From NCBI GenBank assembly GCA_964592855.1, contig CAZQKI010000147.1:1-11794 (forward strand): a stretch of DNA of 11,794 nucleotides, read 5' to 3'. This DNA is from JAAYLN01 sp964592855 (GTDB taxonomy: Bacteria; Verrucomicrobiota; Kiritimatiellia; RFP12; JAAYLN01). Below, one piece after another: positions 1 to 9,757 of this stretch. The notes beneath the pieces were generated by a model. That model was given only the letters and a program-made list of their open reading frames with translations, searched no databases and was not told where the DNA came from. Position 1 is the stretch's first letter, and each line of letters opens with the position of its first letter. The position numbers and the translations under genes are program-made.

Positions 1-19
1 GCCTCTGGCCGCCAGAGGC
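1..19. repeat. Perfect 8-bp inverted repeat at the window edge
   Basis: GCCTCTGG at 1-8 pairs with CCAGAGGC at 12-19 around a 3-nt loop. It could be the stem of a terminator or a repeat element belonging to whatever lies to the left. No T-run follows it in either direction within the window, so a canonical intrinsic terminator is not supported. The C at position 20 could extend the stem by one pair if the base before the window is G. Confidence 0.6.
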
Positions 20-52
20 CTCACTGAACCCTGAACCCTGTCTCCTGAACCC
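20..52. repeat. TGAACCC heptamer tandem repeat, left copy
   Basis: Units with exact period 7 start at 25, 32, 39 and 46. Three read TGAACCC and the third (39-45) is degenerate, TGTCTCC. The 20-nt stretch 20-39 is the exact reverse complement of 11474-11493 at the other end of the window, so this is a dispersed element and not a local accident. It lies between the hairpin at 1-19 and the hairpin at 58-80, upstream of the first operon. Confidence 0.75.
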
Positions 53-57
53 TCGAT

Positions 58-80
58 GCGCGGCAACGAAGTTGCCGCGC
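58..80. repeat. Perfect 10-bp inverted repeat (hairpin)
   Basis: GCGCGGCAAC at 58-67 pairs perfectly with GTTGCCGCGC at 71-80 around loop GAA. It lies upstream of the predicted promoter of the first gene and beside the heptamer repeats. No T-run follows, so it is more like a REP-type stem or protein-binding palindrome than an intrinsic terminator. The layout of hairpin plus heptamers is mirrored at 11460-11488. Confidence 0.7.
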
Positions 81-110
81 ACCCCGCGCCGGAACGTGAT
101 CCTGATCAGC

Positions 111-139
111 GTGCAATTCGACGCCGGACGTGGCATAAT
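111..139 (+). promoter_or_regulatory. Predicted extended -10 promoter for the first operon
   Basis: TGGCATAAT at 131-139 is an extended -10 (TG, one base, then CATAAT, 5 of 6 to consensus). The hexamer 17 nt upstream at 111-116 (GTGCAA) is only a poor -35 match, as can occur with extended -10 promoters. A start about 7 nt downstream would leave a leader of roughly 30 nt before the ATG at 177, like the other two promoters proposed here. Predicted from sequence only. Confidence 0.45.
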
Positions 140-176
140 TCAAGCTTTCATTCACCGCTTAGACACAAGGATGCCT

Positions 177-2606
177 ATGACGCGTTCACCAGCACGGTCT
201 CCTCAAGATTTACCGGTTTCGAACGAACTCGAACTCCAAGCCGGCGCTTTGCGTATCCAGTTTGCCGGACACGCCAACGGGCTGCCGTCGCGCGTGGCCG
301 TCCGGGAGGCGGACGGGCGCGAAACCGTCCTGTTTGACGCTGGGGCGATGGGGCTCGAACTCGAACTCGCCGATGGCCGCCTGCTGCATCCGGTGGCGGG
401 CCCCGGCCCCGTCGTGCGCTACGAGCAGGGGGGTGCGTCGCACGTTGATTTCGTCGGGATGCGCTGGCAAACCCCATCGGGCGAAACCGTGCCGGACTTG
501 CGGCTGTCGCTGCAGCACGAATTCTACCCGGACGGCACGGCTTTCACCCACGCGTTCTTTTGCGCGTGCAGCCGCCAGGCGCCGGAAATTGTCCGGTTCG
601 AGCTGGTGCAGCAACCCGACTGCAGCGGATTCGACGAGATCCGCTGGAGCGTCCCCGGCCGTCCGAAGCTGGTGGACGGCACACTGATCCTGGCGGGCGT
701 CGAGCGCTTTCTGCCGCGCGGCGAAGCGCGGACCTTTGACGGCGGTTTGTTCCCGATGGCGTGCTTCAACCTGACGCGCGAATTTGCCCCGTCCCTGTAT
801 GCGGAGTTTTTCATGGAGGGCTGCAACTCGCTCTCCAAGGATCCGGCCGACAGCGCGTCGGGCGTCACCTGGCAGGGCGGCTCCCCGACGTTGCGCTGGA
901 CGTTCCAGAAGCGTCCCTATCCGCGCCCCATCATCAACCAGTGGCGCAATCAGTGGGGCTGGGTCATCCGCCCGGCTTCCGCGCAGCGGCACCAGCCGCC
1001 GCTGCGCATGTACCACTATTTCGACAACTATCGGCGCTACCCCGAGCCCGACCAGGTCAAGGCCATCGCCGCCGCCGGATGCGACGTCCTGGTGATGCAC
1101 GAGAACTGGCGGCTCGACGCCCAGAACGACGGCATCCCCTTTGAGCCCGTCCGCTTCGCCCGGCTGCTGGAGGAATTGCATGCGGAGCACATCCGTCTCG
1201 CCGTCTATGTCCGCGGCAACGAGGACTCGATCGCCGAGCATAAGGCGGCGTGGTTCGACCGCCACCTGAAGCGCAATTTCGACGGCCTCTACGTGGATTA
1301 TGGCGGCCCCTGCCACGAAGTGACGCCGCCCGACGAGTCGTGCAACGGCGGCCGATTGCACCTCCGCAAACACTATCTGAAATGGCGGGCGTTGCGCCAG
1401 CGGGTGGGCGAGGACGGGGTGCTCTATTCCCACACCGGTCCGTTCTTCTCCGCCATCGGCATGCCTTTTGTGGATGGCTATGTGTCGGGCGAGGGCGAAC
1501 GCGGCCTGCTGGTGCGCGGCCGCGCCGAGCACGAATACTACAGCATGGCGCCGGTGATCACCGGGACGATGTGGGTGGCCGCGTTTCCGGAGTACGCATC
1601 GCCGCGGATGGCTCCGTTCCTGGCCGCCACCGGGCAGTACCCGCACAACACGCTGGGGCGGCAGTTCCCAACCAGCAGCCTGGTTCATCCCCCGGAGCCG
1701 GGCATCAACGACGCGGCGTTCCGCACCCTCTGGAGAATCTGGAGCGTGTTGCGGGCCGAGCGGGACCTGGCGGTGTTCAACGATTACAACAGCTGCGGCG
1801 TCTTTCCCCGCGACCGCGAGACCGGGCACTATCTGATGGTCTCCCAGGACCGTCGCGTCGCGCTGCTGGTGCTGAGCAACTTCAGGGACGAAGGTCGTCG
1901 CGACATCGACTGCACGGTCGCCTGGCCCTTCAAGCCCGAGGGCATGAACGTGCGGCTGCTGGCCGAACGCGAATCGCATCAGGACGCCTGTCCCGCGATG
2001 CTGGAGCTTCCCGGCTACGGGGTGGCGGGATTGCTGCTCACCGCGCCCGGGGTGGATGTCGACGCACTGCTGGCCGAATACCGCCGACCGGCGCCAGAAC
2101 TGGGCGTCAAGGGCCGCGCCTATCTGGCCGAAGTTGCCGACCAACGTCGACTCCGCGAAGATCCGCCCGTTTGGGAGAACATCCATCTCTTCCTGTCGGT
2201 GCCGCCTTCGCCCCCGGCCACGTACGAGGAATCCCTGATCGTCGACCTTTACAACAACACGTTCGAACTGATCGAAATCGAAGCCGATGGAACACTCCGT
2301 CCGATCGCCTGGATCGACAAGCGCGGCGCCGTCCGCGAGCCGAGCCCGGAGGCGCAGCTCGCGGCCGGGGACTGTTCCCCCCCCGTCGAGCTGGCGGGGC
2401 TGCTCCCGCCGGGCGTACGCCGTTTGGCGGTGCGCAGCCTCCACCTGGGCGAGGAATTCTACTCCTTCTGTCAGGTGACCCTCTCGCCGACGTCAGACCC
2501 GGATGACCGGCGGGCCTACCGCCTGGAGTTCTTCAACGATCTGGAGCCGAACCGCGCCCGCATCACGTTCCTGTGCCGGCTGCCGGAGCCCTTGACCGAT
2601 GGATGA
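177..2606 (+). CDS. Uncharacterised protein, putative TIM-barrel glycoside-hydrolase-like enzyme with flanking beta domains
   Basis: The protein is 809 aa from the ATG at 177, chosen because AAGGA at 167-171 is a well-spaced ribosome binding site. The frame is open upstream to a TTG at 72, but that start lies inside a hairpin and ahead of the predicted promoter. An ATG at 171 has no spacer from AAGG. I do not recognise a specific family. Residues about 10-180 alternate short strands and turns, as in a beta-sandwich. Residues about 278-560 look like a TIM barrel: strand MYHYFD at 278, then DVLVMHENW, RLAVYVRGN and GLYVDYGG, with D374 ending that strand and E439 in VSGEGE. D374 and E439 are candidate catalytic acids, by analogy with retaining glycosidases. 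A strand-rich C-terminal region follows (about 560-809). No signal peptide or membrane segment is seen, so it is probably cytoplasmic. The stop overlaps rarA by 8 nt. Polysaccharide or glycoside breakdown is inference only. Confidence 0.8.
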   Translation: MTRSPARSPQDLPVSNELELQAGALRIQFAGHANGLPSRVAVREADGRETVLFDAGAMGLELELADGRLLHPVAGPGPVVRYEQGGASHVDFVGMRWQTPSGETVPDLRLSLQHEFYPDGTAFTHAFFCACSRQAPEIVRFELVQQPDCSGFDEIRWSVPGRPKLVDGTLILAGVERFLPRGEARTFDGGLFPMACFNLTREFAPSLYAEFFMEGCNSLSKDPADSASGVTWQGGSPTLRWTFQKRPYPRPIINQWRNQWGWVIRPASAQRHQPPLRMYHYFDNYRRYPEPDQVKAIAAAGCDVLVMHENWRLDAQNDGIPFEPVRFARLLEELHAEHIRLAVYVRGNEDSIAEHKAAWFDRHLKRNFDGLYVDYGGPCHEVTPPDESCNGGRLHLRKHYLKWRALRQRVGEDGVLYSHTGPFFSAIGMPFVDGYVSGEGERGLLVRGRAEHEYYSMAPVITGTMWVAAFPEYASPRMAPFLAATGQYPHNTLGRQFPTSSLVHPPEPGINDAAFRTLWRIWSVLRAERDLAVFNDYNSCGVFPRDRETGHYLMVSQDRRVALLVLSNFRDEGRRDIDCTVAWPFKPEGMNVRLLAERESHQDACPAMLELPGYGVAGLLLTAPGVDVDALLAEYRRPAPELGVKGRAYLAEVADQRRLREDPPVWENIHLFLSVPPSPPATYEESLIVDLYNNTFELIEIEADGTLRPIAWIDKRGAVREPSPEAQLAAGDCSPPVELAGLLPPGVRRLAVRSLHLGEEFYSFCQVTLSPTSDPDDRRAYRLEFFNDLEPNRARITFLCRLPEPLTDG

Positions 2607-3942
2607 TTTTTTCGAAACGCAGGATGCGCCTGGCGACGTCAAGCAAGCGACGCCGCCCGGCGCCCCCTTGGCGGCGCGGATGCGCCCCGAGAAGCTCGAG
2701 GATGTTGTCGGGCAGGACCACATTCTGGGGCCCGGCAAGCTGCTGCGCCGGGTCATCGAGGCCGACCGCCTCACCAACCTCATCTTCTACGGTCCGCCCG
2801 GGTGCGGCAAAACTTCGCTGGCGGAAGTGATCGCCCTGGCGACCCGGCGCCGCTTCGAGCGGTGCAGCGGCGTGCTGAGCAATGTCGCCACGCTGCGGAA
2901 CGTCTGCGAGACCGCGCGGCTGTTCCGCGGCGAACGCGGCACGGTGCTCTTCATCGACGAGATCCACCGCTTCAACAAGGCGCAGCAGGATGTGCTGCTG
3001 CCGTATGTCGAGGATGGCACCGTCACGATGATCGGCGCGACGACGCACAATCCGCAGGTCTTCATCAACACGCCGTTGACCTCGCGATCGCTGGTCTTCG
3101 AGCTCCGCGCGCTGGACCAGCCGGCGGTCCGGACGCTGCTGGTGCGGGCGCTGGCCGACGCGCGCCGGGGCCTGGGCGCCATCCGGGCCGAAGTGGCGGA
3201 GACGGCGATCGAATTCCTTTCGGTCATCTGCGACGGCGACGCGCGGCGCGCCTTGACGGCGCTGGAGGTCGCGGTACGCAGCTCGCCTGCGGACGGCGAC
3301 GGCGTGGTGCGGGTGGATGCCGCTGCGATGGAAGACTGCGTGCAGCGCAAGATGATCGTCTACGACCGGGATGAAGATGGCCACTACGATACGATTTCGG
3401 CGTTCATCAAGAGCCTGCGCGGCTCCGATCCCCATGCGGCGGTCTACTGGCTCGCGAAGATGCTGGAGGCGGGGGAGGATCCCCGTTTCATCGCCCGCCG
3501 GATGATGATTTTCGCCAGCGAGGATGTCGGCAATGCCGATCCGCGGGGGTTGACGCTGGCCGTGGCCGCGATGCAGGCGTCCGAGTATGTGGGCATGCCG
3601 GAGGCGCGGCTGGTGCTGGCGCAGGCGGCGACCTACCTGGCGACGGCGCCGAAGAGCAATGCCAGCTATTTGGCCATCGAGGCCGCGCTCGGGGATGTCC
3701 GCACAGGGCGGACGCTGGCTGTGCCCGAGCATCTGAAGAACCGCCAGATCCAGGTGCAGGGCAAGGAGACTCCCGCCGCGTACAAGTATCCGCATGATTT
3801 CGACGGCCACCATGTCGAACAGGTCTATGTGCCGACCGCGACGCGCTACTACAAGCCGGGCGAGCAGGGCTATGAGGACGTCATCCGCAAGCGCCTGGCG
3901 GCATGGGATGCCGCGAGAGGAGGACACCCTCCGGATGCCTGA
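2599..3942 (+). CDS. rarA: Replication-associated recombination protein A (RarA/MgsA, AAA+ ATPase)
   Basis: The protein is 447 aa, the usual length of the family. RarA is a clamp-loader-related AAA+ ATPase (MgsA in E. coli, Mgs1/WRNIP1 in eukaryotes) that acts at stalled or gapped replication forks with SSB. Visible motifs are LAARMRPEKLEDVVGQDHIL (24-43), Walker A GPPGCGKT (65-72), Walker B TVLFIDE (115-121) followed by IHRFNKAQQD, sensor 1 GATTHNP (146-152), and the GDARRAL segment of the lid. The C-terminal half has the family signatures YDTISAFIKSLRGSDPHAA, ASEDVGNADPR and APKSN, and ends with the usual YYKPGEQGYE region. An oddity is His150 where relatives such as E. coli RarA have Glu (TTENP). 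The ATG overlaps the previous gene by 8 nt, with GGAG at 2585-2588 as a ribosome binding site. The end overlaps the cyclo-ligase gene by 8 nt. Confidence 0.96.
   Translation: MDDFFETQDAPGDVKQATPPGAPLAARMRPEKLEDVVGQDHILGPGKLLRRVIEADRLTNLIFYGPPGCGKTSLAEVIALATRRRFERCSGVLSNVATLRNVCETARLFRGERGTVLFIDEIHRFNKAQQDVLLPYVEDGTVTMIGATTHNPQVFINTPLTSRSLVFELRALDQPAVRTLLVRALADARRGLGAIRAEVAETAIEFLSVICDGDARRALTALEVAVRSSPADGDGVVRVDAAAMEDCVQRKMIVYDRDEDGHYDTISAFIKSLRGSDPHAAVYWLAKMLEAGEDPRFIARRMMIFASEDVGNADPRGLTLAVAAMQASEYVGMPEARLVLAQAATYLATAPKSNASYLAIEAALGDVRTGRTLAVPEHLKNRQIQVQGKETPAAYKYPHDFDGHHVEQVYVPTATRYYKPGEQGYEDVIRKRLAAWDAARGGHPPDA
3918..3923 (+). promoter_or_regulatory. Ribosome binding site fixing the cyclo-ligase start
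   Basis: AGGAGG lies within the 3' end of rarA, 11 nt before the ATG at 3935. It is the strongest Shine-Dalgarno match at any gene start here. It supports 3935 over the upstream in-frame ATGs such as 3794 and 3908, which would give an N-terminus unlike the family. Confidence 0.65.
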
Positions 3943-4516
3943 CAAGTCCGAATGGCGCGCGCGCATGCGCGCCCGGCGCCGGGCGGTTCCGGCCGTCGAG
4001 CGGGCCGAGGCGGGTCGCCTGCTGGCCGAACGCCTCTGCGCCTGGCCGCCCCTGCCGCGCGGCGCCTGCGTGGCGTCGTTTCTCTCGCTGCCCGATGAGC
4101 TCCCGACCGGCGCGCTCAATGCGGCCTTGGCCGCGATGGGCTGCCGCCTGGTCGTTCCGGCCTGGTCGTCGGATGGACCGTGCTACCGGTTTGCCGAGTG
4201 GCAGGCGGCCGATGGGCTGGCCGAGGGACCGATGCAGGTGCCCGAGCCTGCGGCGCCGCGATGGGTGGCCACGGCGAGCATCGCCCTCTTCCTGGTACCC
4301 GGCCTGGCCTTTGATCGAGCGGGCGGGCGGATCGGGCATGGCGGTGGACACTACGACCGCCTGCTCGCGGAACGCGCGCCCGCGAGCCGCTGCGTGGCGA
4401 TCGGCTACGACTGGCAGCTGGTGGAGGCGCTTCCCCAGGATGCGGACGATGTTCGAATGGACTGGGTCATGACTCCGCTGGCAACGGTCAGGACCCGAAA
4501 TCCCGATTCGTTATGA
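3935..4516 (+). CDS. 5-formyltetrahydrofolate cyclo-ligase (MTHFS)
   Basis: The protein is 193 aa, close to the family norm (E. coli YgfA is 182 aa). It converts 5-formyl-THF with ATP to 5,10-methenyl-THF, returning stored or inhibitory folate to the one-carbon pool in the cytoplasm. Evidence: an N-terminal Arg/Lys-rich helix with RRRAVPAVERAEAGRLLA (14-31), SFLSLPDELPTGAL (48-61) in the substrate-site region, PEPA at 103-106, and the hallmark C-terminal motif at 122-144. That motif carries PGLAFDRAGGRIGHGGGHYD, where the glycine-rich loop binds ATP and Mg. GYDWQL and WVMTP (177-181) complete the family pattern. The start is set by AGGAGG 11 nt upstream and overlaps rarA by 8 nt, so translation is probably coupled. 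In Proteobacteria this gene often follows 6S RNA, but here there is no intergenic space for one. Confidence 0.95.
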   Translation: MPDKSEWRARMRARRRAVPAVERAEAGRLLAERLCAWPPLPRGACVASFLSLPDELPTGALNAALAAMGCRLVVPAWSSDGPCYRFAEWQAADGLAEGPMQVPEPAAPRWVATASIALFLVPGLAFDRAGGRIGHGGGHYDRLLAERAPASRCVAIGYDWQLVEALPQDADDVRMDWVMTPLATVRTRNPDSL

Positions 4517-4541
4517 CGCGGCCGAGATCTTCTGATATGCT
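4513..4541 (+). promoter_or_regulatory. Predicted promoter for glgP
   Basis: ATGACG (4513-4518, 4 of 6 to TTGACA), a 17-nt spacer, and TATGCT (4536-4541) preceded by TGA give an extended -10 with a fair -35. It overlaps the stop codon of the cyclo-ligase gene and ends 36 nt before the glgP ATG. It would let glgP be transcribed separately from the upstream operon, although readthrough is also likely because no terminator is seen between the genes. Confidence 0.5.
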
Positions 4542-4577
4542 GGCACCCGTCGCTTCAGACAACCCCGAAACGATGTT

Positions 4578-7058
4578 ATGAACAAGAAAAGCAACGACAC
4601 GCAACCCGACAGCCGCATCGCGATGTCGACGGATGGCCTGCGCGAGGATTTCAATTGGCATCTGCGCTACAGTCTGGCCAAGGACCAGTTCTCCGCCACG
4701 GACCGTGACCGCTACGTCGCGCTGGCGACGTCCGTCCGCGACCGTCTGGTGGAACGGTGGATCCTGACGCAGGAGACCCATCACCGCAACGATGTCAAGC
4801 GCGTCTATTATCTTTCCCTGGAGTTCCTGATGGGGCGGCTCCTGGGCAACAACGTCATCAACATGCAGATGGAGCCCTTCTGCAACGAGGCGATGGCCGA
4901 GCTGAACATGGATTGGGAGACGCTCTGCAGCTTCGAGGCCGATGCCGGACTTGGCAATGGCGGGCTCGGGCGCCTGGCGGCCTGCTTTCTGGATTCGATG
5001 GCCACGCTGAACCTCCCGGCCATCGGCTACGGGCTGCGCTACGACTACGGGATCTTCAAGCAGCGCATCCAGAACGGGGCGCAGATCGAGGAGCCCGACC
5101 ACTGGCTCGACCAGGGCTATGTCTGGGAGATCGCCCGTCCCGAATATTCCTACGAAGTGAACTTCGAGGGGCGCGTGGAAGTCGCGTCGATCAACGGCAC
5201 GGTCCACTGGCGCTGGGTGGATGCGCATCCCGTGAAGGGCGTGCCCTACGATGTGCCGGTTGTGGGCTATGGCGGCCAGGCGGTGAACACCCTGCGCTTG
5301 TGGCAGGCGCAGGCCACGGATGCCTTCGATCTCGAGGATTTCAACCGCGGCTCCTATGTCGATGCCGTGGAAAACAAGGTGTTGGCGGAGAACCTCACGA
5401 AGGTGCTCTATCCCAACGACAATGTGCTGCAGGGCAAGGAACTGCGGCTGCGCCAGCAGTACTTCTTCGTCTCGTGCTCCATCCAGGACATCCTGCGGCG
5501 GTTCCGGTCCGACGGTCTGCCCTTCTCCAAGCTGCCGGAGCGCGTCTTCATCCAGTTGAACGACACGCATCCGGCGCTGGTGGTCCCCGAGCTGATGCGC
5601 ATCCTGCTGGATTACGAAAAGCTCGATTGGGAGCAGGCGTGGGACATCACGGAACGCTGCACCGGCTACACGAATCACACGGTGCTGCCGGAGGCGATGG
5701 AGCAATGGAGCGTGCCCTTGATGGAGAGTCTCCTGCCGCGGCACATGCAGATCATCTATGAGATCAACGGCCGTTTTCTGCGCGCCATCGCGGCGCGCCA
5801 TCCGGGCGACATCGGCCGCCTGCAGCGCATGAGCATCATCGACGAGGGCGTGGTCAAGCAGGTGCGCATGGCCAACCTGGCGATTGTCGGCTCGTGCTCG
5901 GTCAATGGCGTCGCCGCCCTGCACAGCAAGATCCTGCGGGAGGAGATCTTCCGCGACTTTGCCGAATACTGGCCGGGCAAGTTTTCCAACAAGACGAACG
6001 GCGTGACGCAGCGGCGTTGGCTCCTCAAGGCCAACCCCGCCATGGCGAAGCTGATCAGCGAGCGGATCGGGGACGGCTGGATCCGCAATCTGGATGAATT
6101 GCGCCAGTTGGAGCAGTATCTGGACGACCCGGATTTTCTCGGGCATTTCCGCAGGATCAAGCAGGGCAACAAGGCGGCCCTGACCGCCTACATTCGAAGC
6201 ACGCTCAAGATCGCCGTCAATCCGGAATCGCTGTTCGACGTGCAGGTGAAGCGCCTTCACGAATACAAGCGCCAGCTGCTGCTGGCCCTCTACATCATCG
6301 TGCTGTACAACCGCCTGCTGGTGAATCCCGGGCTGGAACTGCAACCCCGCACCTTCATCTTCGCAGCCAAGGCCGCGCCGGGATACGTCATGGCCAAGCT
6401 GATCATCCAGTTCATCCATGGCCTTGCGGCGGTGGTCAACGACCATCCGATCATCGGCCGTTGCATCAAGGTCGTCTTTCTCCCGGACTACGGCGTCTCC
6501 CTGGCCGAGCGCATCATTCCGGCGGCCAACCTCAGCGAGCAGATCTCCCTGGCCGGCACGGAGGCGTCGGGTACGGGCAACATGAAGCTGATGTTGAACG
6601 GGGCGCTGACGATTGGAACGCTGGACGGTGCCAACGTGGAAATCGCCGAAGAGGTCGGGCGCGACAACATCTTCATCTTCGGCATGCTCGCGGAGGAGGT
6701 GGTGGTGCGGCGCCGGGACTACTCCCCGCACCAGGTCTACAACAGCGACCCCGAGATCCGCCTGGCGGTGGATCGCATCAAGCAGAACGTCTTCTCGCTG
6801 CTGCGTCCGGGGCTCTTCGACCCCATCGTCCGGGCGCTCCTGGATTTCGGCGACCATTACATGCTGCTGGCCGACTTGCGCAGCTACATCGACACGCAGG
6901 ATGCGGTGGGCCGGTTGTATCGGGACGCGGCGGCCTGGGACCGAAAGGCCCTGCTGAACATGGCGCGTTCCGGGAGGTTCTCCTCGGACCGCACCATCCG
7001 CGAATATGCCCAGGAAATCTGGAAGCTTCGCCCGTGCCTGCCGCCGGCTCAGGCGTAG
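4578..7058 (+). CDS. glgP: Glycogen/alpha-glucan phosphorylase (GT35)
   Basis: The protein is 826 aa (E. coli GlgP 815, MalP 797). It is a PLP-dependent enzyme releasing glucose-1-phosphate from the non-reducing ends of alpha-1,4-glucans using phosphate. Hallmarks in order: NWHLRYSLAKDQ near the N-terminus, YYLSLEFLMGRLLGNN, GNGGLGRLAACFLDSMATL, NDTHPALVVPELMR, TNGVTQRRW, KRLHEYKRQLL (from K558), and EASGTGNMKLMLNGALTIGT with the PLP Schiff-base lysine K670, followed by LDGANVEI. The N-terminus is too short to carry the Ser14 phosphorylation segment of animal enzymes, as expected in bacteria. No good ribosome binding site precedes the ATG at 4578. An ATG-TTA-TGA mini-frame (4573-4581) overlaps it. 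Separating glycogen from maltodextrin preference is not possible from sequence alone. No other glg gene is in the window. The 3' end faces clpC across 24 nt. Confidence 0.96.
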   Translation: MNKKSNDTQPDSRIAMSTDGLREDFNWHLRYSLAKDQFSATDRDRYVALATSVRDRLVERWILTQETHHRNDVKRVYYLSLEFLMGRLLGNNVINMQMEPFCNEAMAELNMDWETLCSFEADAGLGNGGLGRLAACFLDSMATLNLPAIGYGLRYDYGIFKQRIQNGAQIEEPDHWLDQGYVWEIARPEYSYEVNFEGRVEVASINGTVHWRWVDAHPVKGVPYDVPVVGYGGQAVNTLRLWQAQATDAFDLEDFNRGSYVDAVENKVLAENLTKVLYPNDNVLQGKELRLRQQYFFVSCSIQDILRRFRSDGLPFSKLPERVFIQLNDTHPALVVPELMRILLDYEKLDWEQAWDITERCTGYTNHTVLPEAMEQWSVPLMESLLPRHMQIIYEINGRFLRAIAARHPGDIGRLQRMSIIDEGVVKQVRMANLAIVGSCSVNGVAALHSKILREEIFRDFAEYWPGKFSNKTNGVTQRRWLLKANPAMAKLISERIGDGWIRNLDELRQLEQYLDDPDFLGHFRRIKQGNKAALTAYIRSTLKIAVNPESLFDVQVKRLHEYKRQLLLALYIIVLYNRLLVNPGLELQPRTFIFAAKAAPGYVMAKLIIQFIHGLAAVVNDHPIIGRCIKVVFLPDYGVSLAERIIPAANLSEQISLAGTEASGTGNMKLMLNGALTIGTLDGANVEIAEEVGRDNIFIFGMLAEEVVVRRRDYSPHQVYNSDPEIRLAVDRIKQNVFSLLRPGLFDPIVRALLDFGDHYMLLADLRSYIDTQDAVGRLYRDAAAWDRKALLNMARSGRFSSDRTIREYAQEIWKLRPCLPPAQA
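7036..7054. other. Weak hairpin at the glgP 3' end
   Basis: GCCTG (7036-7040) pairs with CAGGC (7050-7054) around a 9-nt GC-rich loop, at the last codons of glgP and just beyond the clpC stop on the other strand. It could help end clpC transcription, but no T-run follows on the minus strand. The 24-nt gap 7059-7082 holds no canonical intrinsic terminator for either gene. Confidence 0.25.
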
Positions 7059-7082
7059 CACGGCGCAGGTGACGCGTGCCGG

Positions 7083-9734
<2,652 letters not shown>

Positions 9735-9757
9735 GGTAGGCGTTCAGGGAATGTGCA

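Noticed and set aside
72..176. N-terminal extension of the first gene from a TTG at 72
   Set aside because: The TTG sits in the arm of the 58-80 hairpin, upstream of the predicted promoter, with no ribosome binding site. The added residues look like neither a signal peptide nor a domain.
210..2444. Long open frame antisense to the first gene (744 codons)
   Set aside because: It lies entirely within a gene on the other strand. High GC suppresses stop codons in opposite frames, and the translation is Arg/Ala/His-rich with no recognisable domain.
2563..4119. Open frame of 518 codons antisense to rarA and the cyclo-ligase
   Set aside because: It spans two real genes on the other strand and is Arg/His/Ala-rich without motifs.
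4517..4577. 6S RNA near the cyclo-ligase gene, as in Proteobacteria
   Set aside because: The gap is only 61 nt on the downstream side, and the gene overlaps rarA upstream, so there is no room for a 6S RNA.
4488..7061. Open frame of 857 codons antisense to glgP
   Set aside because: It is a complete shadow of a strongly recognised phosphorylase. There is no start signal or family motif, and the composition is typical of a reverse frame in GC-rich DNA.
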